From assembly GCA_016218975.1 (NCBI GenBank), contig JACRCO010000053.1, positions 79,523 through 143,522 on the forward strand: a DNA stretch of 64,000 bases. The letters run 5' to 3'. Both the position numbers and the translations under genes were made by a program. Position 1 is the first letter of the stretch; each line of letters opens with the position of its first letter. Under the pieces are notes generated by a model. The model was given only the letters and a program-made list of their open reading frames with translations. It ran no database searches and was not told the origin of the DNA. This DNA is from Deltaproteobacteria bacterium. GTDB lineage: Bacteria; Desulfobacterota; Deferrimicrobia; Deferrimicrobiales; Deferrimicrobiaceae. Below, piece after piece: positions 1-8,851 of this stretch.

Positions 1-10
1 TGTACGCCAT
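1..10 (-). CDS. Start of an unidentified gene running off the left edge
   Basis: An ATG on the minus strand at position 10 is preceded by a good ribosome binding site (AGGGAGG) about 4 bases upstream. It lies 25 bases after the stop of the NifU-type gene, so it is probably the next gene of that operon. Only about three codons (Met-Ala-Tyr) are visible, so nothing can be said of its product. Confidence 0.5.
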
Positions 11-35
11 GTCGCCTCCCTGGGATGTCTTCAGC

Positions 36-254
36 TCACACCGATTCCACCCGTTCGACGGATGGAATCTCCTGCTTGAGCGCCGCCTCGATGCCGCCCT
101 TGAGCGTCATCGTCGCCATGGGGCACCCGCCGCATGCGCCTACCAGGCGCACTTTCACCACGCCCCCTTCGATGTCGACGAGTTCCACGTCTCCTCCGTC
201 CGCCTGGAGCGCCGGGCGAATCTTGTTCAATACCTTCTCCACTTCCATTCTCAT
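36..254 (-). CDS. NifU-type C-terminal domain iron-sulfur scaffold protein
   Basis: A small protein of 72 residues made only of the NifU C-terminal (Nfu) domain. It shows the typical order of an ADGGDVELVDI stretch followed by the CxxC pair in GACGGCP, which carries a transient Fe-S cluster for delivery to apoproteins in the cytosol. Start: the ATG at 254 has AGGGAGG nine bases upstream. A GTG at 263 touches the Shine-Dalgarno and an ATG at 248 is also possible. It follows the CBS-ACT gene by 72 bases on the same strand. Family assignment is firm; the actual client proteins are unknown. Confidence 0.9.
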   Translation of the reverse strand: MRMEVEKVLNKIRPALQADGGDVELVDIEGGVVKVRLVGACGGCPMATMTLKGGIEAALKQEIPSVERVESV

Positions 255-326
255 GCAGCCCACCTCCCTTGCCGGTCTCCCGTATTTTAAGATGTCATCG
301 TCCGCGGTTCCGTTCCTTGACGGAAG

Positions 327-965
327 TCAATCCGCGGACAACATTTCGTATCCTGCCTTTTTCAATGCCGATTTGAGCACCTTGTAGTTTTTCGACTCCA
401 ACCGGAGAATGAGCACCTTCTTTTCCGGATCGTCGTGTGCGGCCGTTGCAACGGAAACGATGTTGGCGTCGAAGTCCTTCATGAGTTTCAGCACGTCGTA
501 GAGCATGCCGGGGCGGTTCGGAAGGGAAAGCTCGACGCGATAGCCGGGACCGCTGACGCCCATGGATTCGATGAATGCGTCCAGGATGTCGGTCTCGGTG
601 AGGATCCCCACCAGCCTTCCTTCCTCGACCACGGGAAGGCATCCTATCTTCTTCTCGCGCATGATCAGCGCCGCTTCCTCGATCGGGGCGGAGGACGATA
701 CTGTGTACGGCCGCCGGGTCATGATCTGCTTCACCTTCACCTTGTCGAGGAGGTAGTAGATCTCACGGATCTCGAGAGCGGTAGCGGGGGACGGCGAAGC
801 CAGCTTGATGTCCCTCTCGGAGACTATCCCCACCAGCTTGTCCCCGTCCTTGAGCACGGGGAGATGGCGGATTTCCCTCTCCTTCAAAAGGTCCATCGCC
901 TTCTTCATCGAGTCGTTCTCGTCCACGTACACCGGATTCCGCATCATCCGCTTCGACACATTCAT
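327..965 (-). CDS. CBS-pair and ACT domain protein (AcuB-like)
   Basis: 212 residues. Two CBS motifs (about residues 1-60 and 75-135) form a Bateman module that usually binds adenine nucleotides. A C-terminal ACT-type domain (about 140-210) starts at the stretch RVELSLPNRPGMLYDVL, typical of small-ligand-binding regulatory domains. This is the architecture of AcuB-like proteins. The ATG at 965 has AGGAGG at good spacing. A paralogue with the same architecture lies at 11455-12114, there beside a histone-deacetylase-family gene. Likely a cytosolic sensor of energy charge or an amino acid; ligand and partner are unknown. Confidence 0.85.
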   Translation of the reverse strand: MNVSKRMMRNPVYVDENDSMKKAMDLLKEREIRHLPVLKDGDKLVGIVSERDIKLASPSPATALEIREIYYLLDKVKVKQIMTRRPYTVSSSAPIEEAALIMREKKIGCLPVVEEGRLVGILTETDILDAFIESMGVSGPGYRVELSLPNRPGMLYDVLKLMKDFDANIVSVATAAHDDPEKKVLILRLESKNYKVLKSALKKAGYEMLSAD

Positions 966-999
966 GATGTCCTCCTCTGCCGTTCCCCGCCGGGAACGC

Positions 1000-1575
1000 T
1001 CAAGTGAAATATTGCCGGACCAGGTCGAAGGCCTGCGTCAGGTCGGCGCCCGAAACCAGGAAGAACAGCGCCTTTTCCCTTTCCCATATCACGAAGGAAT
1101 TTCCGTCCTTTTCCCAGGACAGGAAAGACGCCCCGGAAAACATGGTCGAAGGCGCGACGGCTCCCCCGAATGCGTCCGGCCGCTGGATCATAAGCAGGCA
1201 AGGCTCTTCCGCGAACGTGAAATGCACGGCCGCGGCCGTCTGCGTTCCGATTTTCTCACGGTTCGCGCCCCTGTAAACGATCAGCTTTTCGTTCCGGGGC
1301 AGCGCCACGTCGACTCCGATCCATTCCCGGACCCTCTCCTCGAGTTCAGCCGGGTCGCGTTGCGCCGAGTTCGCCATATCCTTCTTTCCCGCGGCGAAAA
1401 TGCGCAGCGCCTCCCTGCTCATCGCCTCCATCTTCCTTCCGGCCGATTCCCGCGTGATGTGATATCCCACGACGGCCACCGTCAGCGTAAGGAATACGAG
1501 GACGACCGTCAGCCGGGGGCGGAAGCTGACCAGGCCGAAAAGGGATGTTTTTTCGGATCCGGCGTCACCACTCAA
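1000..1575 (-). CDS. Membrane-anchored protein of unknown function
   Basis: 191 residues with a short cytoplasmic N-terminus and one membrane helix at about residues 22-40 (LTVVLVFLTLTVAVVGYHI). The remaining ~150 residues should lie in the periplasm. The C-terminal half is hydrophobic and aromatic and ends in a region containing FVIWEREKALFFLVSGAD. The layout recalls the membrane part of anti-sigma factors, but no zinc-finger anti-sigma domain is visible and no sigma factor is adjacent. The TTG start at 1575 overlaps the end of the LysM gene by 11 bases, so the two are probably co-translated. Function not recognised. Confidence 0.6.
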   Translation of the reverse strand: MSGDAGSEKTSLFGLVSFRPRLTVVLVFLTLTVAVVGYHITRESAGRKMEAMSREALRIFAAGKKDMANSAQRDPAELEERVREWIGVDVALPRNEKLIVYRGANREKIGTQTAAAVHFTFAEEPCLLMIQRPDAFGGAVAPSTMFSGASFLSWEKDGNSFVIWEREKALFFLVSGADLTQAFDLVRQYFT

Positions 1576-3649
1576 CGAGTTCGACCCCCAGGTCGCGCAT
1601 CAGCGCTCGCGTGGCGGAATGGGACCTCCCGCCGAACAGCAGCGCCTCCTTCGTTTTTTTCCCTTCCGGCCGCTCCTTCGACGCGACGAACGTGCCGGTG
1701 GCGCGCACGGAATATCCTTCCGTTTCTCCGCCGGCGACGACGAAATCCCGCCGAGGCTGCGATGCTATTCCCGCTTCCTTCATCACGCGCTGGAAGATCG
1801 TTTTCCCGGTATCATCCTTGAGCACGGGGAATATACGATACCCCGAATCCCGAAGGAGCGACTTGAGCGCCGGCGCCATTCTGCCTGTGTCCGCGATGTG
1901 CCGTTTCCCTCCCGCATCGAACAGCCGCTCAGGCTGGACGATCAACTGGAACGATTCCCCTTTGCCGCCGATCTTCAGACGTTCCCCGTCCTTCCTGGGT
2001 ACGCCCAGAAAATCGAGGGCGAAATCGAGTGCCGCAAGCCCTCCGGCCGGAACCGACAGCCGTTGCGGAGGATCGGCCGGTTCCCCCGGATCGCGGATGC
2101 CGACGATGAATCCTTCGAGGGCGCTCCGATCGATGGCCAGTGGCAGGACCCGGATCCCGACCCGTTCCGCATACCTGAGGACGGCGGCAAGGTTTCCCGA
2201 CGGTTTTTCCGGAACCTCCTTGATCAGGACGACCTCGCCCGACAGAAGGCTCTCCGGTGTCCGGAGCACTACCCAACGAGCCGGAAGCATGACCGATACG
2301 CCCTCTCCGATTACCAGCGGGCGCGCCAGTCCCTCCTTGACCGAGTGATAGCCGGACGCCTGAAGGAGACGCCGGATGATTTCCCAGGCGTCACCGGCGC
2401 CTTCCATCGAGACCACCCGGTAGTTCTTCCACGTCTCGGCGATGAGAACCTGGATGTTATGCGGCAGCGTTCCGCGGAAATCCATCAGCACCTGTGTTCC
2501 GTTCGAGAAGCGGGCCACGGGGAAATCCTCAAGGTTCAGTACCACCTCTCCGCCCGACGGAACCGGCAGGTAGAGCGTCCCCCGATCGGCCCAATTCTCC
2601 CCCAACCCGGCCAGGAGATCGGCCAGCAGCCCCCGGTACGGGGGCTTCGGTGGAACGAGCGGCGGCTCCTCTTTTTTCGCAGGCTCCGGTTTCGCCGCTT
2701 GCGGTTTGGCTTCGACGACGGGCGCGGCAACCGACGCAGGAGCCGGGGATGTGCGAATCTGCGCCTCCGGCTTGGCGGGCTCGTCGACAGCCTTTACCTG
2801 TTCCGGCGGGACTTCCCTGGTAAGGGCCGGCTGCGGCTCATCGGGAGCCGGTTTCGCGGACGGCGTCTCCGCCTGCCGGGCGGGCGCTTTCGCCTCTCCG
2901 GCCGGTTCCGCAGCCGCGATCGCAGTTTCCTTCGGTGCTTCCTTCACGACTTCTTCAGCCGGTTCCTTGGAGGCTTCCTTCGGAGCTTCCTTCGGAGCTT
3001 CCTTCGGTGGTTCCTTCGGAAGTTCCACGGCCGCCGTCACGGGCGGAACGGACGGGACCGCATCCTTCCGCACGGCTTCGACCGTCTCCTTCGGGGCGCC
3101 GAAATATTCCGCCGTCGGGATCAGGATCGTGCTTCCCATGATGATGCGGTTCACATCGCGGATCGATTCGTTCAGTTTCTTCACTGCATCGAGGTATCTC
3201 GTGTAATCCCGGCGCGCCACGCCCTTCTCCGACAGGATCCGCGTGAGCGTGTCCCCGCGCGCAACGCGGTGCTTCGCCACCTTCCCCTCGGCAACCCCGG
3301 AATCGGGCGGCGGCGGGACCGCCGACGGCACCAGGATCTTCCGGCCTTTCCGCAGCTTCCCGGGGTCGGTCACGCCGGGATTGGCCCGGCGAAACTCCTT
3401 CATCAATCTTCCGTATTCCGCCGGCGGGAGAATGCCCTTGCTGTTGAGTATCTTCCACAGGCTCTCCCCCTGCGCTACGGTGTGGACCTCGTAGAAACTT
3501 TTCTTCCCCCCGGAAGTGTCGGCGAAGATCCTCTTCTCCAGGAAGATCTTCGGGCGTTCCTCCTCCTCCGCGCGCACCGCTCCCGCGGCAATCAGGAAGG
3601 CGGCCGCAAGCGCCGCCGCTTTCAGTATCCTTCGCCCGTGAAAGTGCAT
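1565..3649 (-). CDS. Secreted LysM-domain protein with EAPK-rich linker
   Basis: 694 residues. A signal peptide (about 1-27) is followed by two LysM modules (about 53-108 and 126-178), which bind peptidoglycan glycan chains. A low-complexity Ala/Pro/Glu/Lys linker (about 185-350) with repeated EAPK units comes next, then a C-terminal region of about 340 residues that I do not recognise. Start: the ATG at 3649 has GGAGGGAT directly upstream. The open frame continues a long way further upstream, but that part is antisense-like shadow of the neighbouring gene. It overlaps the end of that gene by 28 bases. Probably a periplasmic wall-associated protein; enzymatic activity is not evident. Confidence 0.75.
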   Translation of the reverse strand: MHFHGRRILKAAALAAAFLIAAGAVRAEEEERPKIFLEKRIFADTSGGKKSFYEVHTVAQGESLWKILNSKGILPPAEYGRLMKEFRRANPGVTDPGKLRKGRKILVPSAVPPPPDSGVAEGKVAKHRVARGDTLTRILSEKGVARRDYTRYLDAVKKLNESIRDVNRIIMGSTILIPTAEYFGAPKETVEAVRKDAVPSVPPVTAAVELPKEPPKEAPKEAPKEASKEPAEEVVKEAPKETAIAAAEPAGEAKAPARQAETPSAKPAPDEPQPALTREVPPEQVKAVDEPAKPEAQIRTSPAPASVAAPVVEAKPQAAKPEPAKKEEPPLVPPKPPYRGLLADLLAGLGENWADRGTLYLPVPSGGEVVLNLEDFPVARFSNGTQVLMDFRGTLPHNIQVLIAETWKNYRVVSMEGAGDAWEIIRRLLQASGYHSVKEGLARPLVIGEGVSVMLPARWVVLRTPESLLSGEVVLIKEVPEKPSGNLAAVLRYAERVGIRVLPLAIDRSALEGFIVGIRDPGEPADPPQRLSVPAGGLAALDFALDFLGVPRKDGERLKIGGKGESFQLIVQPERLFDAGGKRHIADTGRMAPALKSLLRDSGYRIFPVLKDDTGKTIFQRVMKEAGIASQPRRDFVVAGGETEGYSVRATGTFVASKERPEGKKTKEALLFGGRSHSATRALMRDLGVELVEW
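2926..3030 (-). repeat. Tandem 12-base repeats coding the EAPK linker
   Basis: The unit CTTCCTTCGGAG (plus strand) recurs with variants through this stretch and encodes Glu-Ala-Pro-Lys tetrapeptides in the LysM protein linker. At least three copies near 2981-3015 are almost identical, suggesting slippage-driven length variation. Confidence 0.8.
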
Positions 3650-4419
3650 ATCCCTCCGTCGATTCCCACCGTTTTGTACATCTTGGGGCTCTCCCACGGC
3701 TCGTCGAGTATGCCGTCGTGGATCGCCCAGCTCCTTCCCCGCACGGTCTTCCAGTGCTCCGGCTTCCGGAATGGGGTGCTTCCGTCGAGCCGCGCGTGAA
3801 GGACGCCGCCGGGACGGAACTCCCTGTCGATATATTCCATCTTCTCCCTTCCCTGGACGTATTGGAAGCCGCCTCTTTCGTACAGGATGGCGCTGTTGTA
3901 GCTCAGCGGCTCGAGGAAGTAGAACCGGTGCCCGATCCGGCCGAAGAAATCGTCCCAGCAGGCGATCAGGTCCCGCATGGCCCGAAGGCCTTTGCGGACC
4001 TGGGCCGGCGCCAGACCCGCTTCCAACGCGCGTATTTCCTCGTAAATGTTCCGGCGCGCCGTTCCGAAGTACGTGTCCTGGCCGTACTCGTCGACGTCGA
4101 TATCGTACCGTTCGCTGTCCGGGTCGTTCACTATGATGAACGATATTTCCATCTGACCGTACGGCGACGTGGATATGTCGAGGAAGTAGGCGGCGTCCCT
4201 GTCCGCGGGATCGCGCCGCAGGTCGATCTGGAAGAACGGCATCCCTTCGGGGCATGCGAATTTTACGCACCGGATCCCCGCCGTATTGAGGAACGAACCG
4301 GAGTCGATCGAGAAAATCTCGAGGAAACGGGAAGGAATCAGGACGGAAAGGAGCCGCTCGCGCTCCTTTTCCGGCATCTTGTTGATTTCGTAAGCTGAAA
4401 CGGGCAAGGCGCTCGTCAA
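3622..4419 (-). CDS. Conserved-looking cytosolic protein of unknown function
   Basis: 265 residues, no signal peptide or membrane segment. The sequence is rich in aromatic and acidic residues (for example IDVDEYGQDTYFGTARRNIY near residue 105) and its composition looks like a real folded protein. No motif I can name is present. A TTG at 4419 is used here because the frame has no ATG until residue 15 (4377), which has only a weak ribosome binding site. It sits 21 bases after the acyl-CoA synthetase gene and overlaps the LysM gene by 28 bases, so it belongs to this operon. Confidence 0.65.
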   Translation of the reverse strand: MTSALPVSAYEINKMPEKERERLLSVLIPSRFLEIFSIDSGSFLNTAGIRCVKFACPEGMPFFQIDLRRDPADRDAAYFLDISTSPYGQMEISFIIVNDPDSERYDIDVDEYGQDTYFGTARRNIYEEIRALEAGLAPAQVRKGLRAMRDLIACWDDFFGRIGHRFYFLEPLSYNSAILYERGGFQYVQGREKMEYIDREFRPGGVLHARLDGSTPFRKPEHWKTVRGRSWAIHDGILDEPWESPKMYKTVGIDGGICTFTGEGY

Positions 4420-4440
4420 CCCTCAGTTCCCGAATGAGGG

Positions 4441-6237
4441 TCAATCCTTTTCGTAGAGGGCATCGAGCAGCGTCCCGTACTTCTGGATGACCACCTTGCG
4501 CTTCACCTTCAACGTAGGCGTCAGCTCCCCCGTTTCCTGGGAAAAATCGGTCCCCAGGAGCACGAATTTCTTGATCCGCTCGAAGGACGCCAGCGACCTG
4601 TTAATCTCCTCCACCCGCGCGCTCATCATCGCTATGACGCGGCTGTCCGACGCGAGTTTCGCCGGGTCCTTCTCCGCGATGCCGTTCTCGCCCGCCCATT
4701 TTACGATCTCATCGGGCGCCAGCGTCAGGAGGGCCGTGAGGAACTTCCTGCGGTCTCCGTAGACGAACGACTGGCTGACGAATTTATCGGTCTTCAGCAG
4801 GTTCTCGATATTCTGCGGGGCGACGTTCTTTCCGCCGGACGTGACGATGATGTCCTTTTTCCTGTCCGTTATCCTCAGGAATCCGTCCCCCTCGATCACT
4901 CCGATGTCTCCGGAGTGGAACCATCCTTCCGCGTCGATAGCTTCCCGGGTCGCCGCCGGATCGTGGAAATATTCCTTGAACACGTGCGGCCCACGTATGA
5001 GTATCTCCCCGTCGGCGGCGATCCTGACCTCGGTGCCGGGAATCGGCTTGCCGACGGTCCCGAACTTGAATTTCTCCACCTGGTTGCACGATACCACGGA
5101 GGGGGTTTCGGTAAGGCCGTACCCTTCGAGAATCAGAATCCCCATTGCGTGGAAGAATTCGGCTATTTCCCTGGCGAGGGGAGCACCCCCGGACACGAAG
5201 AAACGAAGCCTGCCTCCCAGCCGCTCCCGTATCTTCCCGAACACAAGCCGGTCCGCCAGCGAGAACTTGAGCCCCAGCAATCCCCCGACGCTCTCGCGGC
5301 GCTGCTTCCGCGCCGAGACCTCGCGCCCCACGGAGAGCGCCCAGAGGAATATCTTTTTCTTGAGCCCTCCTTCCTGGTGCACCTTCCCGAGGACAGCCGC
5401 GTAGAACTTCTCGTAGAGCCGCGGGACGCTTATCATCATGTGCGGACGGACCGCGGGCAGGTCCTCGGCGACCGTCTGGAGGCCCCGGGCGAAGGCCGTG
5501 ACCGCCATCGCGTCGAAGGAAAGGAAATGCTCGAACCGCCCCAGCACGTGCGCAAGCGGCAGGAACTGGAGCATGACCGACCCCCGCGGAACGTCGATGA
5601 CCGAAAGGACGGAGGTGCAGTCGAAAGCCACGTTGCTGTGGCGGATCACGGCGCCCTTCGGTGGTCCCGTGGTTCCCGAAGTGTAGATGATGGTAAGGTC
5701 GTCCTCCGGCCGGATCTCCGCCGTCCTGGCCTCGAGCGCTCCGGGGTGCGCGGCGTCGTAAGCTGCCCCCTTCGCGCGAAGCTCCGCGAGACCCATCGTC
5801 CCTTCCCTGCCCTCCGCGCCGTCCGCGAAAAGGATCAGGGAAGACAGATCCGGAAGCCGTTTCCGGGCGCCGGACACCTTGTTCCACTGGGACTCGTCCT
5901 CGACGAACACGGCCCGCGCCCCCGAGTGCGCAAGGATGTACTCCACCTGGTCGGGAAGATTCGACGGATAGATCGGAACGGTGACTATCCCGCACAGGAT
6001 CGCCGCGAAGTCCGAGAGCACCCACTCCACGCGCGTGGAGGACAGGATCGCCACGCGCTCCCCCCGGGCAAGCCCCATGCTCATCAGGCCGGATGCCATC
6101 TCACGGACGGCGGATCCTGCCTCCCTGAAGGTCATCGGCTCCCACTTCCCGTCCCTCGGGACGATGTATCGCGTGTCGCCGCCGCCCTCCGCGACGCGGT
6201 TCAGGAACATGCCGGCAAGCGTCGTCTCTTTCATCAT
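4441..6237 (-). CDS. Long-chain acyl-CoA synthetase (AMP-forming)
   Basis: 598 residues of the ANL superfamily; activates fatty acids to acyl-AMP and then acyl-CoA. Signatures visible in order: the P-loop-like YTSGTTGPPKGAV (about residue 190), the GYGLTETPSVV adenine-site motif (about 350), the hinge region HSGDIG...DRKKDIIVTSGGKNVAPQNIE (about 440-480), and the C-terminal TPTLKVKRKVV. Length fits the long FadD/FAA subgroup. GGAGGG lies just before ATGATG; the second ATG (6234) has the better spacing. It follows the tetrahaem cytochrome gene by 22 bases. The fatty acid chain-length preference cannot be read from sequence. Confidence 0.92.
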   Translation of the reverse strand: MMKETTLAGMFLNRVAEGGGDTRYIVPRDGKWEPMTFREAGSAVREMASGLMSMGLARGERVAILSSTRVEWVLSDFAAILCGIVTVPIYPSNLPDQVEYILAHSGARAVFVEDESQWNKVSGARKRLPDLSSLILFADGAEGREGTMGLAELRAKGAAYDAAHPGALEARTAEIRPEDDLTIIYTSGTTGPPKGAVIRHSNVAFDCTSVLSVIDVPRGSVMLQFLPLAHVLGRFEHFLSFDAMAVTAFARGLQTVAEDLPAVRPHMMISVPRLYEKFYAAVLGKVHQEGGLKKKIFLWALSVGREVSARKQRRESVGGLLGLKFSLADRLVFGKIRERLGGRLRFFVSGGAPLAREIAEFFHAMGILILEGYGLTETPSVVSCNQVEKFKFGTVGKPIPGTEVRIAADGEILIRGPHVFKEYFHDPAATREAIDAEGWFHSGDIGVIEGDGFLRITDRKKDIIVTSGGKNVAPQNIENLLKTDKFVSQSFVYGDRRKFLTALLTLAPDEIVKWAGENGIAEKDPAKLASDSRVIAMMSARVEEINRSLASFERIKKFVLLGTDFSQETGELTPTLKVKRKVVIQKYGTLLDALYEKD

Positions 6238-6259
6238 CCCTCCGTTCGTAATACGCGGA

Positions 6260-7054
6260 TTACAGGTATTCCACAGCCAGCGTAACCGTATTGCTTCGCC
6301 TCCCCCCCGAGTCCATGACCCAGCCCGTGTAGACCACGCGCCGTTTCGCGCCCGTGAGGGGAACATCCTCGATCAGCGTGTAGACGGAATCGTTCGCCTG
6401 CCGGTCCCCGTGCGTGCCGTCGTCGTACAGGATATTCGTGCCGAACGTTATGTCCCCCGTATCCACGTCCTTGGCATAGTAGTAGAAGTACACCATGCTC
6501 CCGAGGTAGGACTTGCCCGCGGGAATGCGGAACTCGACGGACTTGATTTCCAGCCGGCCCTTCTCCCCTTTCGCAAGCCTGGTCGGATACCAGTTAACCT
6601 GGGCCAGGATGTCGGAATCAACGTGGCAGTTCAGGCAAAGCTGCCGCCCGGAGATCCTCCGCTTCCGATGCACCCCCTCCTTCTCCATGACATCATGGCA
6701 AGTGACGCAGGTGATACGCCGGTTCCTGTCCAGCGGCAGGTCCTCCGTTATTTTCATGTCGGGGGCCAGCGCGATCTTCACCGGATGCATGTGCCGGTAC
6801 CCTTCATGGCAGGAGGAGCAGAGCGTCACGACGTCCCCGCCGAACTTCAGCTCCGGGGCGCGGCGCGGCCCTTCGGCCTGCGGGCGCTTCGCGATGTGGC
6901 ACACGATGCAGGACTTCTCGTCTCTCCGCCCATGGGGGCTCTCTTTCCCCGAAACTCCCGGTTCCGCGGACTCCACGCAAACCGCCGCCATCGCCGACGC
7001 AATCGTCCATGCCAGAACCGAGGCCGCCCTTTTGCCCCATTTCCGAGTCGTCAT
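6260..7054 (-). CDS. Periplasmic tetrahaem cytochrome c with C-terminal beta domain
   Basis: 264 residues. A signal peptide (about 1-30) precedes four CxxCH haem-attachment motifs: CIVCH, CSSCH, CVTCH and CLNCH, with extra histidines able to act as distal ligands. After the haem part (about 45-155), a region of about 110 residues (FRIPAGKSYLGSMVYFYYYAKD...) looks like a beta-sandwich domain instead of more haem motifs. Likely an electron carrier in the periplasm. It starts 20 bases after the degenerate GspE-like gene, probably in the same transcript. Electron donor and acceptor are unknown. Confidence 0.88.
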   Translation of the reverse strand: MTTRKWGKRAASVLAWTIASAMAAVCVESAEPGVSGKESPHGRRDEKSCIVCHIAKRPQAEGPRRAPELKFGGDVVTLCSSCHEGYRHMHPVKIALAPDMKITEDLPLDRNRRITCVTCHDVMEKEGVHRKRRISGRQLCLNCHVDSDILAQVNWYPTRLAKGEKGRLEIKSVEFRIPAGKSYLGSMVYFYYYAKDVDTGDITFGTNILYDDGTHGDRQANDSVYTLIEDVPLTGAKRRVVYTGWVMDSGGRRSNTVTLAVEYL

Positions 7055-7073
7055 CGGATCGCTCCCTTGCGCG

Positions 7074-8744
7074 CTAACGGAAAAACGGAAGGACCTCGTC
7101 GTAGGTGACCATACCCCGCAGCAGAAGGTCCTCCACTGTGCGGATCGCCGAGTAGAAATCCTCTTCCAGCAGCCGGCCAAGCTTCTCTTCGAGCCAGACG
7201 TCCGAGGACACGATGTTTTCAACCCCCGGAGTGAAAGGAAGCAGCTCGACGAGAGCCATTTTCCCGGAGTACCCCTTGCCCTTGCAGCGCTCGCATCCCG
7301 CGGGCACGTAGAACGAAGAATCCTCGATGATCCTTTCCAGCTGCGTGCGGTACCTTTCTCCCACCATCCTGAGGGAAGGCTTGGCGGGCACGGGACGGCG
7401 GCACTCCTGGCAAAGCAGGTTGACCAGGCGCTGGTGCATCACTAGCCTTACGACGCGCGCCAGGATGAACGGGTCCACGTCCAGCGAAAGCAGGGTCCGG
7501 AGCGTGCGGTCGAAGTTGAAACGCCGGACGCCGCACAGAACCGTGATACCGCCCTGCGCAAGGTGAATGAGGTCGGAGAACTCGCCAGGATCGGAGACGT
7601 GCTCGATCATGAGAACATCCGGCTCCAGCGACTCGGCGAGGCGGGGCCATTTCCCTTCGAACTGCTGCTCCGCATACCGTCGCTCGAGCTGGATGTACCC
7701 CTCGTTCCGCAGCTGGAACTGCTCCTCCACGGTCACCACTCGGGTCCCCGTGCGGTAGATATCCCTGAGCAGCGTGAAAAGCGTGGTGGCGACACCCTCG
7801 GGGCCGGGGGAGGACACAAGGAAGAAGCCGCTCCCCTTGGAGAGGACCTTCCGCGTGATGTCGACCTGCTCCTGGTTCAGTCCCACCGAATCCAGCGTGA
7901 TGCCCGATTTCCTGTCCGGCAGGATCTTTATGATCGCCTCGACCCCGGACAGCCCCTGCACGAAACTGAGGCGGAAGGAAACGACTCCGGAGGCCGATTC
8001 CAGCTGGAAGATCTTTCCGGACATCCTCTCGGGTCCCTTCCCGGCTTCAGCCAGGTCGAGGAACGCGTCGATGAGGATTCGACGGAACTTCAACGGGAAG
8101 GAAAGAAGAAGAACGGATCCCGATTCCCCCTTCCCCTTCAGAAGGACTTTCTCCCCCGCCGGAAACATGCGGACGTTTTCAAGCTTCGTGGAAGCGGCGT
8201 AGATCAGCGCCTTTTCGGCCAACCGCCGCACCCCTCCCTGCGAGATCCATTTTTCCGCCTCCCGGCTGCCGATCAGTCCTCCGGAAAGGTCGGCCGGGGC
8301 AAGCTGGAAAAGGTCGGGATAGAAGCGGGAGAGTATCGACGCCAGGATACGGTGCGGGCATACCGCGATGCGGACGGAAAGGCCGGTCATGGCCTCTACG
8401 GAGGAGAAAGCCTCATGGCAGAACGGGTCGGAAACGGCAAGCGTCAGCCGGTCGTTCTCCAGGGCGATCGGAGCCACCAGGTGCTCCCTGGCGATGGCTT
8501 CCGGAATGACGTCGCAAAGAGACATGGGAACGGACTCGGGGTCTATCTCGATAAAGGGGATTCCCAGGGCCTCCGCAAGGATCCAGCCTTTCGCGTCGGA
8601 ATGCAGGATGTTTTCGAGGAGAGCGGCTTCGGCGAGAGTGGTTCCCCTGCTCGCGGCGCGTGATTTCAGGGTCTGGATTTCATCGGGCGGGATGAATCCG
8701 AGTTCCATCAACTTGTCCAGGAGATCCGTCTGGAAGCCGCCCAC
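7074..8744 (-). CDS. Degenerate GspE/PilB-family protein lacking a working Walker A motif
   Basis: About 556 residues, aligned by eye over its length to type II secretion/type IV pilus ATPases. The N-terminal GspE/MshEN-like domain (about 1-150) and the zinc tetracysteine motif (CQEC...CERCKGKG, about 440-485) are kept. The P-loop, GPTGSGKTT in active members, reads SSPGPEGVATT (about 308-318) with no lysine. The Walker B region reads PDVLMIEHVSDPGEF instead of PDVILVGEMRDAET, and the STLHTNDA histidine box is lost. So it is probably a non-hydrolysing paralogue of the ATPase at 46024-47721. GTG at 8744 has AAAGGAA upstream; ATG at 8708 is an alternative. Confidence 0.75.
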   Translation of the reverse strand: MGGFQTDLLDKLMELGFIPPDEIQTLKSRAASRGTTLAEAALLENILHSDAKGWILAEALGIPFIEIDPESVPMSLCDVIPEAIAREHLVAPIALENDRLTLAVSDPFCHEAFSSVEAMTGLSVRIAVCPHRILASILSRFYPDLFQLAPADLSGGLIGSREAEKWISQGGVRRLAEKALIYAASTKLENVRMFPAGEKVLLKGKGESGSVLLLSFPLKFRRILIDAFLDLAEAGKGPERMSGKIFQLESASGVVSFRLSFVQGLSGVEAIIKILPDRKSGITLDSVGLNQEQVDITRKVLSKGSGFFLVSSPGPEGVATTLFTLLRDIYRTGTRVVTVEEQFQLRNEGYIQLERRYAEQQFEGKWPRLAESLEPDVLMIEHVSDPGEFSDLIHLAQGGITVLCGVRRFNFDRTLRTLLSLDVDPFILARVVRLVMHQRLVNLLCQECRRPVPAKPSLRMVGERYRTQLERIIEDSSFYVPAGCERCKGKGYSGKMALVELLPFTPGVENIVSSDVWLEEKLGRLLEEDFYSAIRTVEDLLLRGMVTYDEVLPFFR

Positions 8745-8851
8745 GCCGCGTGTTCCTTTCCTTTTGTTTTTAAAATCTTTTGTTTTCAACTTTATTAAAA
8801 AGGGGGAGGAAAGTAAAATGATTCGTGTTTTTCGATACGATGGGGACATTC
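8745..8851. promoter_or_regulatory. AT-rich divergent intergenic region
   Basis: A sharply AT-rich stretch between divergent genes that should hold promoters for both directions. A strong ribosome binding site (GGGGGAGG, about 8803-8810) precedes an ATG at 8818 that is not in frame with the lipoprotein gene. I could not fix -35/-10 elements with confidence. Confidence 0.4.

Noticed and set aside
1619-3799. Plus-strand open frame of over 700 codons opposite the LysM gene
   Set aside because: Arg-rich low-complexity translation, no ribosome binding site or domains; a typical antisense shadow in high-GC DNA.
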